Assembly (NCBI RefSeq): GCF_006716745.1
Contig: NZ_VFPP01000001.1
Coordinates: 8,860,968-8,924,967 of the forward strand
Source of the DNA: Saccharothrix saharensis
Lineage (GTDB): Bacteria; Actinomycetota; Actinomycetes; Mycobacteriales; Pseudonocardiaceae
Reading direction: 5' to 3'
Length of the DNA stretch: 64,000 nucleotides
In this document: positions 42,182-51,707 of the stretch, piece after piece
How the letters are laid out: each line of letters opens with the position of its first letter
Position numbering within the stretch: the stretch's first letter is position 1
Translations under genes and position numbers: made by a program
Notes under the pieces: model-generated
What the model was told of the DNA's origin: nothing
Seen by the model: only the letters and a program-made list of their open reading frames with translations
The model's database searches: none

Positions 42182-42895
42182 GTGCGGCGAGCGGGAGCGC
42201 GGGTGCTGGCGGCGAACCGGCGGCTGTACTCCGGCGACGAGGTGGCGGGCTACCTGCGCGACCCGTACCACCGACGGCGGCTGGAGCTGGCCGTGGGGCT
42301 GCTGTGCGCACGGCTGCCCGCCGGTTCCGCGGTGGCCGACCTCGGCGCGGGTGGCGGGGACGTCGGCACGCTGCTCGCCGCGCGCGGGCTGCGGCCGGTC
42401 GCGTGCGACGCGGTCCTCGACGCCGGCCGGTCCGCCCTCGCCGCCGGGCTGCCCGCCGTGGCCCTGGACGTGGGCGACGAGCTGCCGTTCCGCGCGGGCT
42501 CGCTGGACGGCGTGTTCGCGGGTGAGATCATCGAGCACGTCTACGACCCGGCGCTGCTGCTGCGGGAGTGCAGGCGGGTGCTGCGGCCCGGCGGCGTCCT
42601 GGTGCTCACCACGCCGAACCTGGCCACCGCCCAGGACCGCCTGCGCTTCCTCGCGGGCCGCGCGCCCCGCCAGGTCGACCCGTTCCACGAGTACCTGCAC
42701 GTGCACATCCGCCCGTTCACGCACGGGCTGCTGGCCACCGGGCTGCGCGCGGCCGGTCTGACACCGACCGCGTTGCGCTCCAACTACGTCCTGTGGCGCA
42801 CGAGGTTCGGTGAGGTGCGCTCGGCCTGGGCGGCCCGCCGCTGGCCCGCGCTCGGCGGCACGCTCGTCGTCGCGGCGGTCCGACCGGCCGGGTAG
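42182..42895 (+). CDS. Class I SAM-dependent methyltransferase
   Basis: The 237-residue protein begins at a GTG, in a 146-base gap divergent from the HAD gene. It shows the SAM-binding motif VADLGAGGGDVGTL, the acidic CDAVLDAG after strand 2, LPFRAGSLDGVFAGEIIEHV with the conserved His-Val of methyltransferase 11/23-type enzymes, and the post-motif LRPGGVLVLTTPN. This pattern fits small-molecule or ubiE-like methyltransferases. The substrate is not indicated; the neighbouring genes do not form an obvious pathway. Confidence 0.88.
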   Translation: MRRAGARVLAANRRLYSGDEVAGYLRDPYHRRRLELAVGLLCARLPAGSAVADLGAGGGDVGTLLAARGLRPVACDAVLDAGRSALAAGLPAVALDVGDELPFRAGSLDGVFAGEIIEHVYDPALLLRECRRVLRPGGVLVLTTPNLATAQDRLRFLAGRAPRQVDPFHEYLHVHIRPFTHGLLATGLRAAGLTPTALRSNYVLWRTRFGEVRSAWAARRWPALGGTLVVAAVRPAG

Positions 42896-42913
42896 AAGCC
42901 CGGGTGACAGCGG

Positions 42914-45900
42914 TCAGAACGGTTCGTCGAGCGGCACCGAGTGCACACCGCTGAGGAACGCGTCGAGCTCGCCCACCTCGAACCGGCACAGGCCGATCAC
43001 GTGCCAGAACTCGCTGCCCAGCGTGCCCTCGAACTTGTAGCGCCCGTTCGGGGTCAGCGCGGCCCACACCTCCGGCAGCCCGATCAGGGTCAGCCCGAGC
43101 CCAGGCCCGGCCGGGTCGGACAGGTCCCACAGCCGCGCGGTGCCGTCATCGCCGCCGCTGGCCAGCCGCCGCCCGTCGGGGCTGAACGCGACCGACCAGA
43201 TGCGCCGGGTGTGACCCGGCAGCACGTGCGTGCGCTCGCCGGTGGCCACGTCCCACAGCGACACCACGGCGTCGTCGCCCGCCGTCGCCAACGTCCGGCC
43301 GTCCGGGCTGAACGCGCCCGTCCACCACCGACCCCGCGGCGACCGCAGCACGTGCACCGGCTCGCCGCTCGCCACGTCCCACAGGACCGCCGTGCCGTCG
43401 TTGCTCACGCTCGCCAGCCGCGTGCCGTCGGCGTCGAAGCACACCTCGTACACGCGGTCGGTGTGGCCGAGGAGGGTGACCAGGCACTCGCCGCTGTCCC
43501 GGTCGAACAGGCGCACCTTCGAGTCGTCGCACCCGGTCGCCACCCGGCGGCCGTCGGGGCTGAACGCGATGGAGCGCACGCGGCCGCGGTGCTCGTGCAG
43601 GGTGACGACCTCGCGGCCGGTCGCCTGCCACCACAGCCGCACGGTGTCGTCGTCGTTCGCGGTGGCCAGCACGTGGCCGTCGGGCGAGAACGCGCTGGCC
43701 CACACGTAGTCGGTCTCGATGTCCAGCTCGAGGTCGGCCCGCCACGTCGACAGGTGCCACAGGTGCACGCCGCCGTCGTTGCTGGCGGTGGCCAGCAGTG
43801 GCGCGGCCGGGTTGAACGACGCCGAGATCAGCTGGTCGTCGATGCCGGTGAGCGCCCGCAACTGCCGACCGGTGCCCGGGTCCCAGATGCGCACCACGCC
43901 GTCGTTGCCGCTCACGGCGAGCAGGTCGCCCGTCGGGTCGAAGGCCACCCGCGTCACGCGGCGGCCGTGCCCGCGCAGCTCGTGCCGCTGCCGACCGGCG
44001 ACCGGGTCCCACAGCCGCAGCGCGCCGTCCCGGCCGGTGGTCGCGAGCTGCGCCGAGTCCGGGCGGAACGCCAGCGGCCACACCGGGCCCCGGTGCGCGG
44101 CCAGCTCGTGCCGGTCCTGCCCGGTCCGGCCGTCCCACAACCGCACCGTGCCGTCGCTGTCGCCGCTGGCGAGCACCGAGCCGTCCGGGCTGAACGCCAG
44201 GTGGTACACGGCGGTGGCCTGGCGGTGCTGCAGCGCGGTCCACGTCGGCCGCTCGTCGGCGGAGTCGGGCAGCCGCCACAGCCGCACGCCACCGGTGGTG
44301 TCGCCACTGGCCAGCACCCTCTCCGCCGGGTGGAACGCGGTGGCGTACACGTGCCCGCCGTGCGCGTCGAGGTGGTGCAGGCACTCGCCGGTCACCGGGT
44401 CCCAGATCCGCAGGTCCGCGGCCTGGCCGCCGGCCGCCAACCACGAGCCGTCCGGGCTGAACGAGAGCGTGTAGACGGCCGTGCCGCCGGGGTTGCGCAG
44501 CCGGTGGGTCTCCCGGCCCGTGGTGAGGTCCCAGATCCGCACCGCGCCGGACTCGTCGGCCGTCGCCAGCACCGGCACGTCCGGGTCGGGGTGGAAGGCC
44601 AGCGCCCACACCCGTTCGACGTGCCCGGACAACCGCCACCGCACCCCACCGCCGGGCACGTCGCGCACCCACACCACGCCCGCCGCGTCGCCGTAGGCCA
44701 CCGAACGCCCGCGCGGGTCCAGGCGCAGCGGCCACACCGGCGCGGTGTGGTCGGTCAGCACCGTGCCGGGATCGCCGGTGAACGGGTCCCAGAACCGCAC
44801 GGTCCCGTCGGCGGACGCGGTGACCAGGGAGCTGTCCTCGGGTCCGAGGTCCACCGCGTAGACCCGGTCGAGGTGGCCGTTGAGGGCCCGCACGGCCACG
44901 CCCTTGCCCGTGTCGCACACCAGCACGCCGCCGTCGGAGCTGCCGATCACGAGCAGCGAGCCGTCCTCGCTGTAGGCCAGCGGTCGGGGCAGCCTGCCGT
45001 CCTCGAAGCCGAACGGCACGCCCACGCCCGCGGGCGGCAGACCGGTGAGCACGGGCTGTCCCGGTGTGATCGCCGCGCCGGCGAGCTCCGGCGCCGACCA
45101 CAGCACCCGGTCCGCGGCCACGTTGATCAGCGCGGCCCGCGCCCACCTGCCGCCGTCGACGACGGCGCCGCGCAGGTCGGTCTCGGCCAGCCGGGCGCCG
45201 CTGAGGTCGGCGCGGGTCAGGTCGGCGTCGCGCAGCACGGCCTGGTCCAGCCGGGCCCGCCGCAGCCGCGCGTCGCGCAGCACCGCCCGGGACAGCTTGG
45301 CCCCGACCAGCAGGGCGTCGCTCAGGTCGGCCCCGGTCAGGTCGACGCCGCTGAAGTCCCGGTGTGACAGGTCCTCGCCACGCAGGTCCGCGCCGCGCAG
45401 GTCGGAGCGGACCGGCGTGCGCAGCCGCTTGCCGATCTTGAGCGCGTTGGCCTTGGCGACGTCGTCGGCCGCCCGCGCGGTCCACGCCTGCAACGCCGCC
45501 GGGTCGCCGAGGTCGCACAGGAAGTCGACGGTCAGCTGGGACAGCACGGTGCGGCTGAGCATGGGCACCGACCGCTGCCCGGTGGCGAGCACCCGTGCGA
45601 TCTCCTTGGCCACCAACCACTCCATCACCGAGCGGTGGATGAAGCCGAACATGTCGTTCTCGGTCCGGACCAGCAGGCTCCCGGCCCCCACGGCGTGCGT
45701 GGCCTGCGGCGGGGACAGCTGCGCCTCCGCCATGCCGCTCAACGCCTCGGCGACCTCGGCCACGTCGGCCAGTTGCAGCAGCACCTCGTTCGACTCGGAC
45801 ATGCGCAGCGCCAACGTGGTCACCGCGTGCCACAGGTCGTCCACGGCCAGGCCGACCGGCGCGCCCGGCGGGTTCGCCCGCCGGTGCTCGTGCGCCAGCC

Positions 45901-48682
45901 ACGACGACAGGATCTCCTCGTACAGCTCGGCCGCGCTCATCGCGTCCCGCGCCGCGACGGCCGCGAGCCGGTCCGCGTCGAGGTCGGCCACGAAGCTGAG
46001 CATGCGGGGGTTGCGGGACAGGCCGCCGAGGTCGTCGATGCCGTTGATCAGCCGGGCCCGCTCGTCGGCCACGGCCCGGTCCGGCCCGAACCGGTTGCGC
46101 AGGTAGGCCTGGATCTGGTCCGGGGTGAAGTCCTCGAGCATCAGCACGCGGCGCTGCGGCAGCACGCCCACCCGCTCGCCCAGCGCCGTGCGCACCTGCG
46201 CGTCGTTCTGGAAGTGCTGGGTGCGGCTGGTGACCACGATCTTCGCCTTGCCCTCGGCCGCCTCCAGCAGCGTGTTGAGGTGGTCGGCGGCGCGGTCGTA
46301 GCTCACCCGGCTGGCCAGCTCGTCGAAGCCGTCGAACAGCAGCACCAGCCGGCCCTGCCGCAGCAGGTACCGGAACGCGCGCAGGTCGATGCGGGACTCG
46401 CCGTGGTTGGCCAGGTGCGCGGCGACCAGCCCTTCCACGGTGTGCGACTTGTCCAGCGCGTGCAGCTCGATCAGGATCGGGGTGACGCCGGGCAGTCGCG
46501 CGGGCAGCGCCATGGCCAGCGTGCGCATGGCGAACGTCTTGCCGCGCCCGAAGTCGCCCATCAGCAGGATGAACCGGCCCTCGTCCGCCGACAGCAGCTC
46601 GACCAGCTCCGACACCACGTCGTCGCGGACCGCCGCGGCCGCCGTCCCGGTCTCCCGGAACCGCTGCGTCACGTACAGGTCGGGCGGGTACACGCGGTCC
46701 TGGCGCAGCCGCTCGGTCTGCGCCGCCACGTAGCCGCGCAGGTCCAGCAGACCCTGGAACTCGGTGAAGCTGCGCACCCGCACACCGTCGCGCGCCGCCT
46801 CCGCCGGCAGCGTCACGCCGGGGTGCGGACCGAGGTAGACCAGCTCGGTGGCCAACTCGTCGCCGTTGCGCCGGCGCAGCAGCACGAGGTCCGCCACGTC
46901 CGCGGCGGTGGGCGCGCCGACGTGCGCGGCGATCAGGAACTGCGGCACCGCGTCACCGTCGGGGTAGCTGACGAGCAGGGCGGCCGGACGGCCGGGCAGC
47001 CGCCGGATCCGCGCGCCGGGGTGCCGCACCTCGCAGACCTCGGCGATGCGCCGCAGCAGCCGGTCGACCGGGTCGCGCGACTCCGGGTCGTCCTCGGCCG
47101 GTCGGAGCCGGTCCACCATCAGCGGGCCCGACCCGGTGGGCGCGGTGAACGGCCGGGCGTCCCGGGTCCACGTCCGCCGCGACCGCGTGGCGGCGGACGC
47201 GTCGTCCGGGAGGGTCCAGCTGTCCAAACCCCCGTGGGTGACGTGCACCAGGCGCGTGCCGCCCGACGGCGGCGTCACCAGGGCGGCGCCGGACGGCAGC
47301 TCACCGACGTCCTCCTCGGCCGCCTCGCCGCCGCCCGACAGCACGACGTCGAGGTGGTCGCCGAGCACGCGGTCGAACGAGGCCGCGTCCGCCAGCGCCC
47401 AGCCCGCGTCCGCTCCCGGCGCGGGCACGTGGGCGACGACGCCGATCCGCAGGTGCCCGGCCCGGGTGAACGGGTCGAGGTGGCGGGCGAACCAGTCCAC
47501 CTGCGACTCGCCGAGCACGCCCGGTTCGGCCAGCGTCAGGTGCGAGTGCGCGACGGTGGAGTTCAGACCCGCGACCACGACCCGCAGGTCCGGCACCGCG
47601 AACAGCGACCACGGCTGCCCCTGGTCGAAACCCGGCCCGTCGAGGTCGGGGTGCAGCTGCCCGAACAGCCGGGAGAAGTGCCGCCACTTGCGGAAGTAGG
47701 GAGGTTCCGGCTCGATGCCGTCGGCCCGGCAGTCGGCGAAGTACGCCTCGCACGCCGGGACGGTGATGTCGCCGACGCCGGGCACGACGACCACCCGGTC
47801 GCCTTCCAGGCCCAGCATCGACCGCAGGCCGGTGACGAACCCGAGCACCTGGTCGAACTGGTCGGGCGCGCCGGACTCGGTGAGGCTGCCGCTGAGCACC
47901 ACCAGCTCCGGCGCGGGCGGACCGTCCCGCGTCACGTCGTCCAGCGCGGCCTCCAGCGCGGCGAGCCGTTCGACGGGCCCCGGTCGGCCGGGTCCGAAGC
48001 GCGGCGCGGCGACGTGGAGCAGCCCGAGTTCGTCGCGCGGGCGGGCGGTCTGCGACACCGACGGCGGGTAGGCGACGGGATCGCGCCGGGGCGTGGCGAA
48101 CGTCCGCGGCGTGCGCGCGGGTGCGGTGAGCGTCGGCGTGGCGGCCTCGTCCGCGGGCGCGCCGGGGTAGCGCGGTGCGGCTTCGTCCGGCTTGGCGCGG
48201 CCGGTGAGCGCGTGCCCGAGCCGGTCGAGCAGCCGCTGCCTGGCCCGCGCGGGGTCGTCGATGCCGACCAGGTCCACGAACGTGATCGGCGCGAGCAGCC
48301 CTTCCGGGAACACGTTCTCCACGCGCACCGGCAGCAGCAGCTTCGTGCTTGGCTGGTCGTGCGCGGCCTGGAGGGCGGCCATCCACTCCAGCCTGCCGTA
48401 GCGCGAGGCGAGGTAGTTCCGCGACAGCACGGCGATGACGGCGCTGGACTCGCGGATGCCGCGGTCGATGAAGTCGAGGAAGTGCGTGCCGGGCACGAAG
48501 TCCCAGCTCTGGATCATCACGTCGTAGCCGGCGTCCTCCAGCTGGTGCGCGATCCAGACGGCCCACTCCACGTCCAGCAGCGAGTAGCTGACGAAGAAGT
48601 CGACCGGACCCGACCGCGGCGGGCGCGGCCCCCTGGCCGGTGACGCGCTCTCACCCTGCACCGGACCTGGGAGCTGTCGCAC
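42914..48682 (-). CDS. TIR / degenerate metallophosphoesterase / NACHT / pentapeptide / WD40 giant NLR-like protein
   Basis: The 1922-residue protein appears to be a bacterial NLR-like sensor-effector. Order: TIR domain (about 27-165; DFFVSYS, SRNYLASRYG, RLEWMAAL with Glu99 as likely NADase residue); a calcineurin-phosphoesterase-like domain (about 217-480) in which the metal motifs are altered (HVAAPRFG, GSLTESG and VPGVGDI where active relatives have HxSDxHFG, GDxTxxG and PGNHD); a region (about 535-650) like the effector-associated segments before such NTPases; NACHT with Walker A GDFGRGKT (709-716), Walker B LVLLFDGFDEL and VTSRTQ; pentapeptide repeats (about 1093-1175); and 15 WD40 repeats to the end. 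The GTG at 48682 has GAGGAGG four bases upstream; a longer frame start lacks such a site. The usual model is that the repeats sense a trigger, the NACHT oligomerises and the TIR consumes NAD. All of this is inference from family. Confidence 0.9.
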   Translation of the reverse strand: MRQLPGPVQGESASPARGPRPPRSGPVDFFVSYSLLDVEWAVWIAHQLEDAGYDVMIQSWDFVPGTHFLDFIDRGIRESSAVIAVLSRNYLASRYGRLEWMAALQAAHDQPSTKLLLPVRVENVFPEGLLAPITFVDLVGIDDPARARQRLLDRLGHALTGRAKPDEAAPRYPGAPADEAATPTLTAPARTPRTFATPRRDPVAYPPSVSQTARPRDELGLLHVAAPRFGPGRPGPVERLAALEAALDDVTRDGPPAPELVVLSGSLTESGAPDQFDQVLGFVTGLRSMLGLEGDRVVVVPGVGDITVPACEAYFADCRADGIEPEPPYFRKWRHFSRLFGQLHPDLDGPGFDQGQPWSLFAVPDLRVVVAGLNSTVAHSHLTLAEPGVLGESQVDWFARHLDPFTRAGHLRIGVVAHVPAPGADAGWALADAASFDRVLGDHLDVVLSGGGEAAEEDVGELPSGAALVTPPSGGTRLVHVTHGGLDSWTLPDDASAATRSRRTWTRDARPFTAPTGSGPLMVDRLRPAEDDPESRDPVDRLLRRIAEVCEVRHPGARIRRLPGRPAALLVSYPDGDAVPQFLIAAHVGAPTAADVADLVLLRRRNGDELATELVYLGPHPGVTLPAEAARDGVRVRSFTEFQGLLDLRGYVAAQTERLRQDRVYPPDLYVTQRFRETGTAAAAVRDDVVSELVELLSADEGRFILLMGDFGRGKTFAMRTLAMALPARLPGVTPILIELHALDKSHTVEGLVAAHLANHGESRIDLRAFRYLLRQGRLVLLFDGFDELASRVSYDRAADHLNTLLEAAEGKAKIVVTSRTQHFQNDAQVRTALGERVGVLPQRRVLMLEDFTPDQIQAYLRNRFGPDRAVADERARLINGIDDLGGLSRNPRMLSFVADLDADRLAAVAARDAMSAAELYEEILSSWLAHEHRRANPPGAPVGLAVDDLWHAVTTLALRMSESNEVLLQLADVAEVAEALSGMAEAQLSPPQATHAVGAGSLLVRTENDMFGFIHRSVMEWLVAKEIARVLATGQRSVPMLSRTVLSQLTVDFLCDLGDPAALQAWTARAADDVAKANALKIGKRLRTPVRSDLRGADLRGEDLSHRDFSGVDLTGADLSDALLVGAKLSRAVLRDARLRRARLDQAVLRDADLTRADLSGARLAETDLRGAVVDGGRWARAALINVAADRVLWSAPELAGAAITPGQPVLTGLPPAGVGVPFGFEDGRLPRPLAYSEDGSLLVIGSSDGGVLVCDTGKGVAVRALNGHLDRVYAVDLGPEDSSLVTASADGTVRFWDPFTGDPGTVLTDHTAPVWPLRLDPRGRSVAYGDAAGVVWVRDVPGGGVRWRLSGHVERVWALAFHPDPDVPVLATADESGAVRIWDLTTGRETHRLRNPGGTAVYTLSFSPDGSWLAAGGQAADLRIWDPVTGECLHHLDAHGGHVYATAFHPAERVLASGDTTGGVRLWRLPDSADERPTWTALQHRQATAVYHLAFSPDGSVLASGDSDGTVRLWDGRTGQDRHELAAHRGPVWPLAFRPDSAQLATTGRDGALRLWDPVAGRQRHELRGHGRRVTRVAFDPTGDLLAVSGNDGVVRIWDPGTGRQLRALTGIDDQLISASFNPAAPLLATASNDGGVHLWHLSTWRADLELDIETDYVWASAFSPDGHVLATANDDDTVRLWWQATGREVVTLHEHRGRVRSIAFSPDGRRVATGCDDSKVRLFDRDSGECLVTLLGHTDRVYEVCFDADGTRLASVSNDGTAVLWDVASGEPVHVLRSPRGRWWTGAFSPDGRTLATAGDDAVVSLWDVATGERTHVLPGHTRRIWSVAFSPDGRRLASGGDDGTARLWDLSDPAGPGLGLTLIGLPEVWAALTPNGRYKFEGTLGSEFWHVIGLCRFEVGELDAFLSGVHSVPLDEPF

Positions 48683-48686
48683 CGGG

Positions 48687-48693
48687 CCTCCTC
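48687..48693 (-). promoter_or_regulatory. Ribosome binding site deciding the TIR-NACHT start
   Basis: GAGGAGG on the minus strand lies four bases before the GTG at 48682, supporting this start over the ATG at 48733. Confidence 0.7.
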
Positions 48694-48775
48694 GGCGGTT
48701 CGGCGTTCGGCAGAAGAAAAGACCGCCGGGCACGTCGGGACACCGGCCGACTTGCCCGTCGACGGGGAATACCCG

Positions 48776-49540
48776 CTATTCCTCGGCGGCCGCGGCAGAG
48801 TGGCTGTAGAGCGTACCGGCCGCATTTCCGCCGTTCGATCCCCCGAACGGGGCGAGGCCGTAGAGAGTGGTGCACGTGCCGTACGGGCTCATCCCGTAAA
48901 CGGCCAGACCCGGCAGCGTGCCGCGGAAAGCTGTCGCCGCGGGCAGGCCGCCGAGGTCGACCCGGAAGCGCGGGTCCTCCGGCCAGGCGAGGGTGACGTG
49001 CGGGTTGAACCGGTCGTCGGCGCCCGGCGGCCAGGTCTCGGTGACCTCGTCGTAGCCGAACCGGGCCAGTTGGCGGCGGCGCGCCGGGTCCGCGGCCGGG
49101 TCGGCGAGCACGTCGGCGATGCGCTCGCCCGCCGGGTCGACCTCGCGCAACCGGCCGCGGCGCAGCGGCTCCACCGCCTCCAGCACCGCCCTTTGCAGCC
49201 CGATCCAGTCCGCAGTCCTGCGGAAGTACAGCTCGGGCGCGCCGACCGGGTTGTGCCGGTACTCCTCCCCGACGGCGGCCAGGGCGGGCAGCCCGGCCGC
49301 CACGTCCCGGGTCGCGTCGACCACGGCCCCGATCTCGGCGTCGTCCACGGCGAGCATGAACAGCGACACGTGCGGCGCGCACGGACCGGGCGGACCTCCG
49401 TCGAACGGCTCGCCGAGGCGGAAGCGGGACCGGTGGCCGCCCGCCCGCATGTCGCGGGCGAGCCGGTCGCTGAGCTCGAGCGCGATGTCGTTCAACCGCG
49501 GTGGCAGCAGGGCCACGACGTCCAGGGTTTCCCGCGTCAT
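48776..49540 (-). CDS. 2H phosphoesterase-superfamily protein (2'-5' RNA ligase-like)
   Basis: The 254-residue protein carries the two HxT/S signatures of the 2H phosphoesterases: PHVSLFM (His57, Ser59) and NPHVTLAWP (His181, Thr183), spaced as two structural halves. Family members cleave or form 2'-5' or cyclic phosphate bonds in RNA or nucleotides. The target here is unknown. It lies 93 bases upstream of the TIR-NACHT gene on the same strand, so the two may be co-transcribed. A nucleotide-processing enzyme next to a TIR sensor could act on a signal nucleotide, but that is inference. The ATG at 49540 is preceded by GAGAGGG. The last 25 residues are Gly/Ala/Ser-rich and outside the fold. Confidence 0.8.
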   Translation of the reverse strand: MTRETLDVVALLPPRLNDIALELSDRLARDMRAGGHRSRFRLGEPFDGGPPGPCAPHVSLFMLAVDDAEIGAVVDATRDVAAGLPALAAVGEEYRHNPVGAPELYFRRTADWIGLQRAVLEAVEPLRRGRLREVDPAGERIADVLADPAADPARRRQLARFGYDEVTETWPPGADDRFNPHVTLAWPEDPRFRVDLGGLPAATAFRGTLPGLAVYGMSPYGTCTTLYGLAPFGGSNGGNAAGTLYSHSAAAAEE

Positions 49541-49748
49541 CGACGATTCCCTCTCGTTGCGCACAACGGGTCGGACGAGAAGTCGTTCGCGCATTGTGCT
49601 CGACCGTCCGACAGCGTAGTGGTGCGTCCCCCCTTCGGGAATCAAATGTGACAACCCGAGGTGCGCATTCTTTCCATCGAAGGATGATGGATCCACCCGA
49701 ATGGGGTACGCGGGATAAGGCCGATCGTGACTGTGGCAGCATTGCCCC

Positions 49749-51017
49749 ATGTCCGACGAGCGGCTCGAAGCCGGACGCGCCGACCCGCCCCCGACCGACG
49801 CCGCCCCGCCGGAGGACCGCGGGCCGCGACGGTGGTTCGCCCGGCTGCACCCGCTCGACCTGGTGGCGCTCGGCCTGCTGTTCGTCGGCCTGGTCTGCGT
49901 CCTCGCGGGTGCCCTGCCGGTCGGGCAGGCGAGCGCGACGGTCGGCCGGCTGGTGCCGCTGCTGCTGTTCCTCGGTTCGGTGATCGTGCTGGCGGAGCTG
50001 ACCGCCGAGGCCGAGGTGTTCAACGTCGTGGCCACCAGGTTGTCGATCCTGGCGCGCGGCCACTACCCGGTGCTGTTCGTGCTGTGCGTGGCGCTGGCGG
50101 CGGTCACCACCATGGGCCTCAACCTCGACACCACGGCCGTGCTGCTCACCCCGGTGCTGCTGGCGCTGGCCGCCACCCTGCGCATCGCGCCCCTGCCGCT
50201 GGCGATGACCACGGTCTGGCTGGCGAACACGGCGAGCCTGCTGCTGCCGGTCTCCAACCTCACCAACCTGCTGGCCGCGGACCGGGTGGCGTTGGCGCCG
50301 GCCGAGTTCGCCGCTCGGATGTGGGCCCCCCAGGTGGCCGCGATCGTGGCGACCGGAGTGTTCCTGTGGGTGTTCTACTGGCGGCGGGGCCGGCGCGGTG
50401 GTGACGCCTCCTACCTCCCGCCCGCGCGCCACCGGCCCGCGGACCCCGTGCTCTTCCGGGTGGCGGCGGTCGCGTGCCTGCTGTTCGTCGCGGGGATCGT
50501 GGTCGGGGTGCCGATCGGCCTGGCGTCGGCGGTGTCGGCGGGGTTGCTGGTGGTCGCCTTCGCGGTGCGGCGGCGTGCGGCGTTGCGGCCGGGCTTGATC
50601 CCGTGGCGGCTGCTGGTGTTCGTGATCGGGCTGTTCCTGGTCGTGGAGACCGTCAACCGGCACGGTCTGGCCGGGATCGTGGGAGCCCTGATCGGTGTGG
50701 AGGACAGCGCGCTCGGCGCGATCCGGGCGGCCGGCACCGGTGCGGCGCTGTCGAACCTGGTCAACAACCTGCCCGCGTACGTGGCGGGTGAGTCGGTCGT
50801 GCCGGCCGGGAACCACGGGCAGTTGCTGGCGCTGCTCATCGGGACGAACGTGGGGCCGATCATCACGCCGTGGGCGTCGCTGGCCACGTTGCTGTGGTAC
50901 GAGCGGTGCGTGGCGAGCGGGGTCCGGGTGCCGATGGTCCGGTTCGTGTGGACCAGCGCCGGGCTGGCCGTCACCGCCCTGGCGGCCTCGATCGGGGCTC
51001 TGCTGCTGGTCGGCTGA
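49749..51017 (+). CDS. ArsB/SLC13-type ion transporter
   Basis: The 422-residue integral membrane protein has about eleven hydrophobic segments after a 30-residue Pro-rich cytoplasmic N-terminus. Two inverted-repeat hairpin regions typical of the ion transporter superfamily are visible: TTMGLNLDTTAVLLTPVLLAL with LLPVSNLTNLLAAD, and ALSNLVNNLPAYVAGES with TNVGPIITPWASLA. Such proteins move arsenite, dicarboxylates or similar anions. There is no arsenic-resistance gene beside it, so the substrate is open. It is divergent from the 2H gene (208-base gap) and convergent with the cupin gene (6-base gap). Confidence 0.9.
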   Translation: MSDERLEAGRADPPPTDAAPPEDRGPRRWFARLHPLDLVALGLLFVGLVCVLAGALPVGQASATVGRLVPLLLFLGSVIVLAELTAEAEVFNVVATRLSILARGHYPVLFVLCVALAAVTTMGLNLDTTAVLLTPVLLALAATLRIAPLPLAMTTVWLANTASLLLPVSNLTNLLAADRVALAPAEFAARMWAPQVAAIVATGVFLWVFYWRRGRRGGDASYLPPARHRPADPVLFRVAAVACLLFVAGIVVGVPIGLASAVSAGLLVVAFAVRRRAALRPGLIPWRLLVFVIGLFLVVETVNRHGLAGIVGALIGVEDSALGAIRAAGTGAALSNLVNNLPAYVAGESVVPAGNHGQLLALLIGTNVGPIITPWASLATLLWYERCVASGVRVPMVRFVWTSAGLAVTALAASIGALLLVG

Positions 51018-51023
51018 GCCGCG

Positions 51024-51707
51024 TCACTCGCCAGCGCCGGCGGACTCCGTGACGCGGGTGCCGCCGAGCGCCGCCCGTGCCGCGCGCACCACCCTCGTGG
51101 CGACCTCCGGCGGGCACGGCTGCCGGCGGGTGCGGTGGCTCGCGGTGTCCAGGCCGCCCAGGGACAGGTCCGCGCCGCCGGGCCTGGTCAAGCCGAGGGC
51201 GACGGTCGCGACCAGTCCCCGCGGGTCGGGCACGAGGGTCTGGTGGAACACGCCGGCCCGCTGGGTGTAGCCCTCGCCCGCGCGGTGCGTGGTGACGGCG
51301 TCGACCTCGGTCCGGACGAGTCTCCCGGTCGGGTGCAGCACGTCGCCCTCGGCGGAGCTGCGCACCTCGAACACCTGGTGCGTCGGCGCGTCCGGGTCGT
51401 CCACGAGGCGGACGGTCTGGTTGCGCAGCAGGCCGGTGAGCACCCAGCTGTCGAGGTCCCAGCTGTGGCAGTGCGTGGGCGAGGTGGTGAGCGTGGCGCG
51501 CCGCCACTGCGGGCCCCACAGGTGCAGGCACACGCCTTCGTCGCCGGACCGGTGCGCCGGGACGCACAGGAAGCCGAGGGGGTGGCTCACCACGGTGGTC
51601 GGGACGGCTCCGGCGGTGATCCCGTCCAGCAGGGCGCGGGCCCAGTCGGTGATCGACTCGCCGTCGCCCCGCCCGATCGCCGCGGACAACTCGGAGTAGA
51701 GCGTCAT
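51024..51707 (-). CDS. Cupin-like protein of unknown function
   Basis: The 227-residue protein looks like a single-domain cupin: a first metal-binding motif around HCHSWDLDSWVLTG (His79, His81), strands through QTVRLVDDPDAP and YTQRAGVFHQTLV with a late His that could complete the site, then VATVALGL. The arrangement resembles cysteine-dioxygenase-like cupins, but the spacing is not diagnostic. The ATG at 51707 is the first good start of the conserved part; a longer frame runs upstream through low-coding sequence. It ends six bases from the transporter stop. Confidence 0.7.
   Translation of the reverse strand: MTLYSELSAAIGRGDGESITDWARALLDGITAGAVPTTVVSHPLGFLCVPAHRSGDEGVCLHLWGPQWRRATLTTSPTHCHSWDLDSWVLTGLLRNQTVRLVDDPDAPTHQVFEVRSSAEGDVLHPTGRLVRTEVDAVTTHRAGEGYTQRAGVFHQTLVPDPRGLVATVALGLTRPGGADLSLGGLDTASHRTRRQPCPPEVATRVVRAARAALGGTRVTESAGAGE

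Noticed and set aside
42888..42903. Five-base hairpin at the end of the methyltransferase gene
   Set aside because: Too short to call a terminator.
48683..48733. ATG start at 48733 for the TIR-NACHT protein
   Set aside because: No ribosome site; the GTG at 48682 has GAGGAGG in front.
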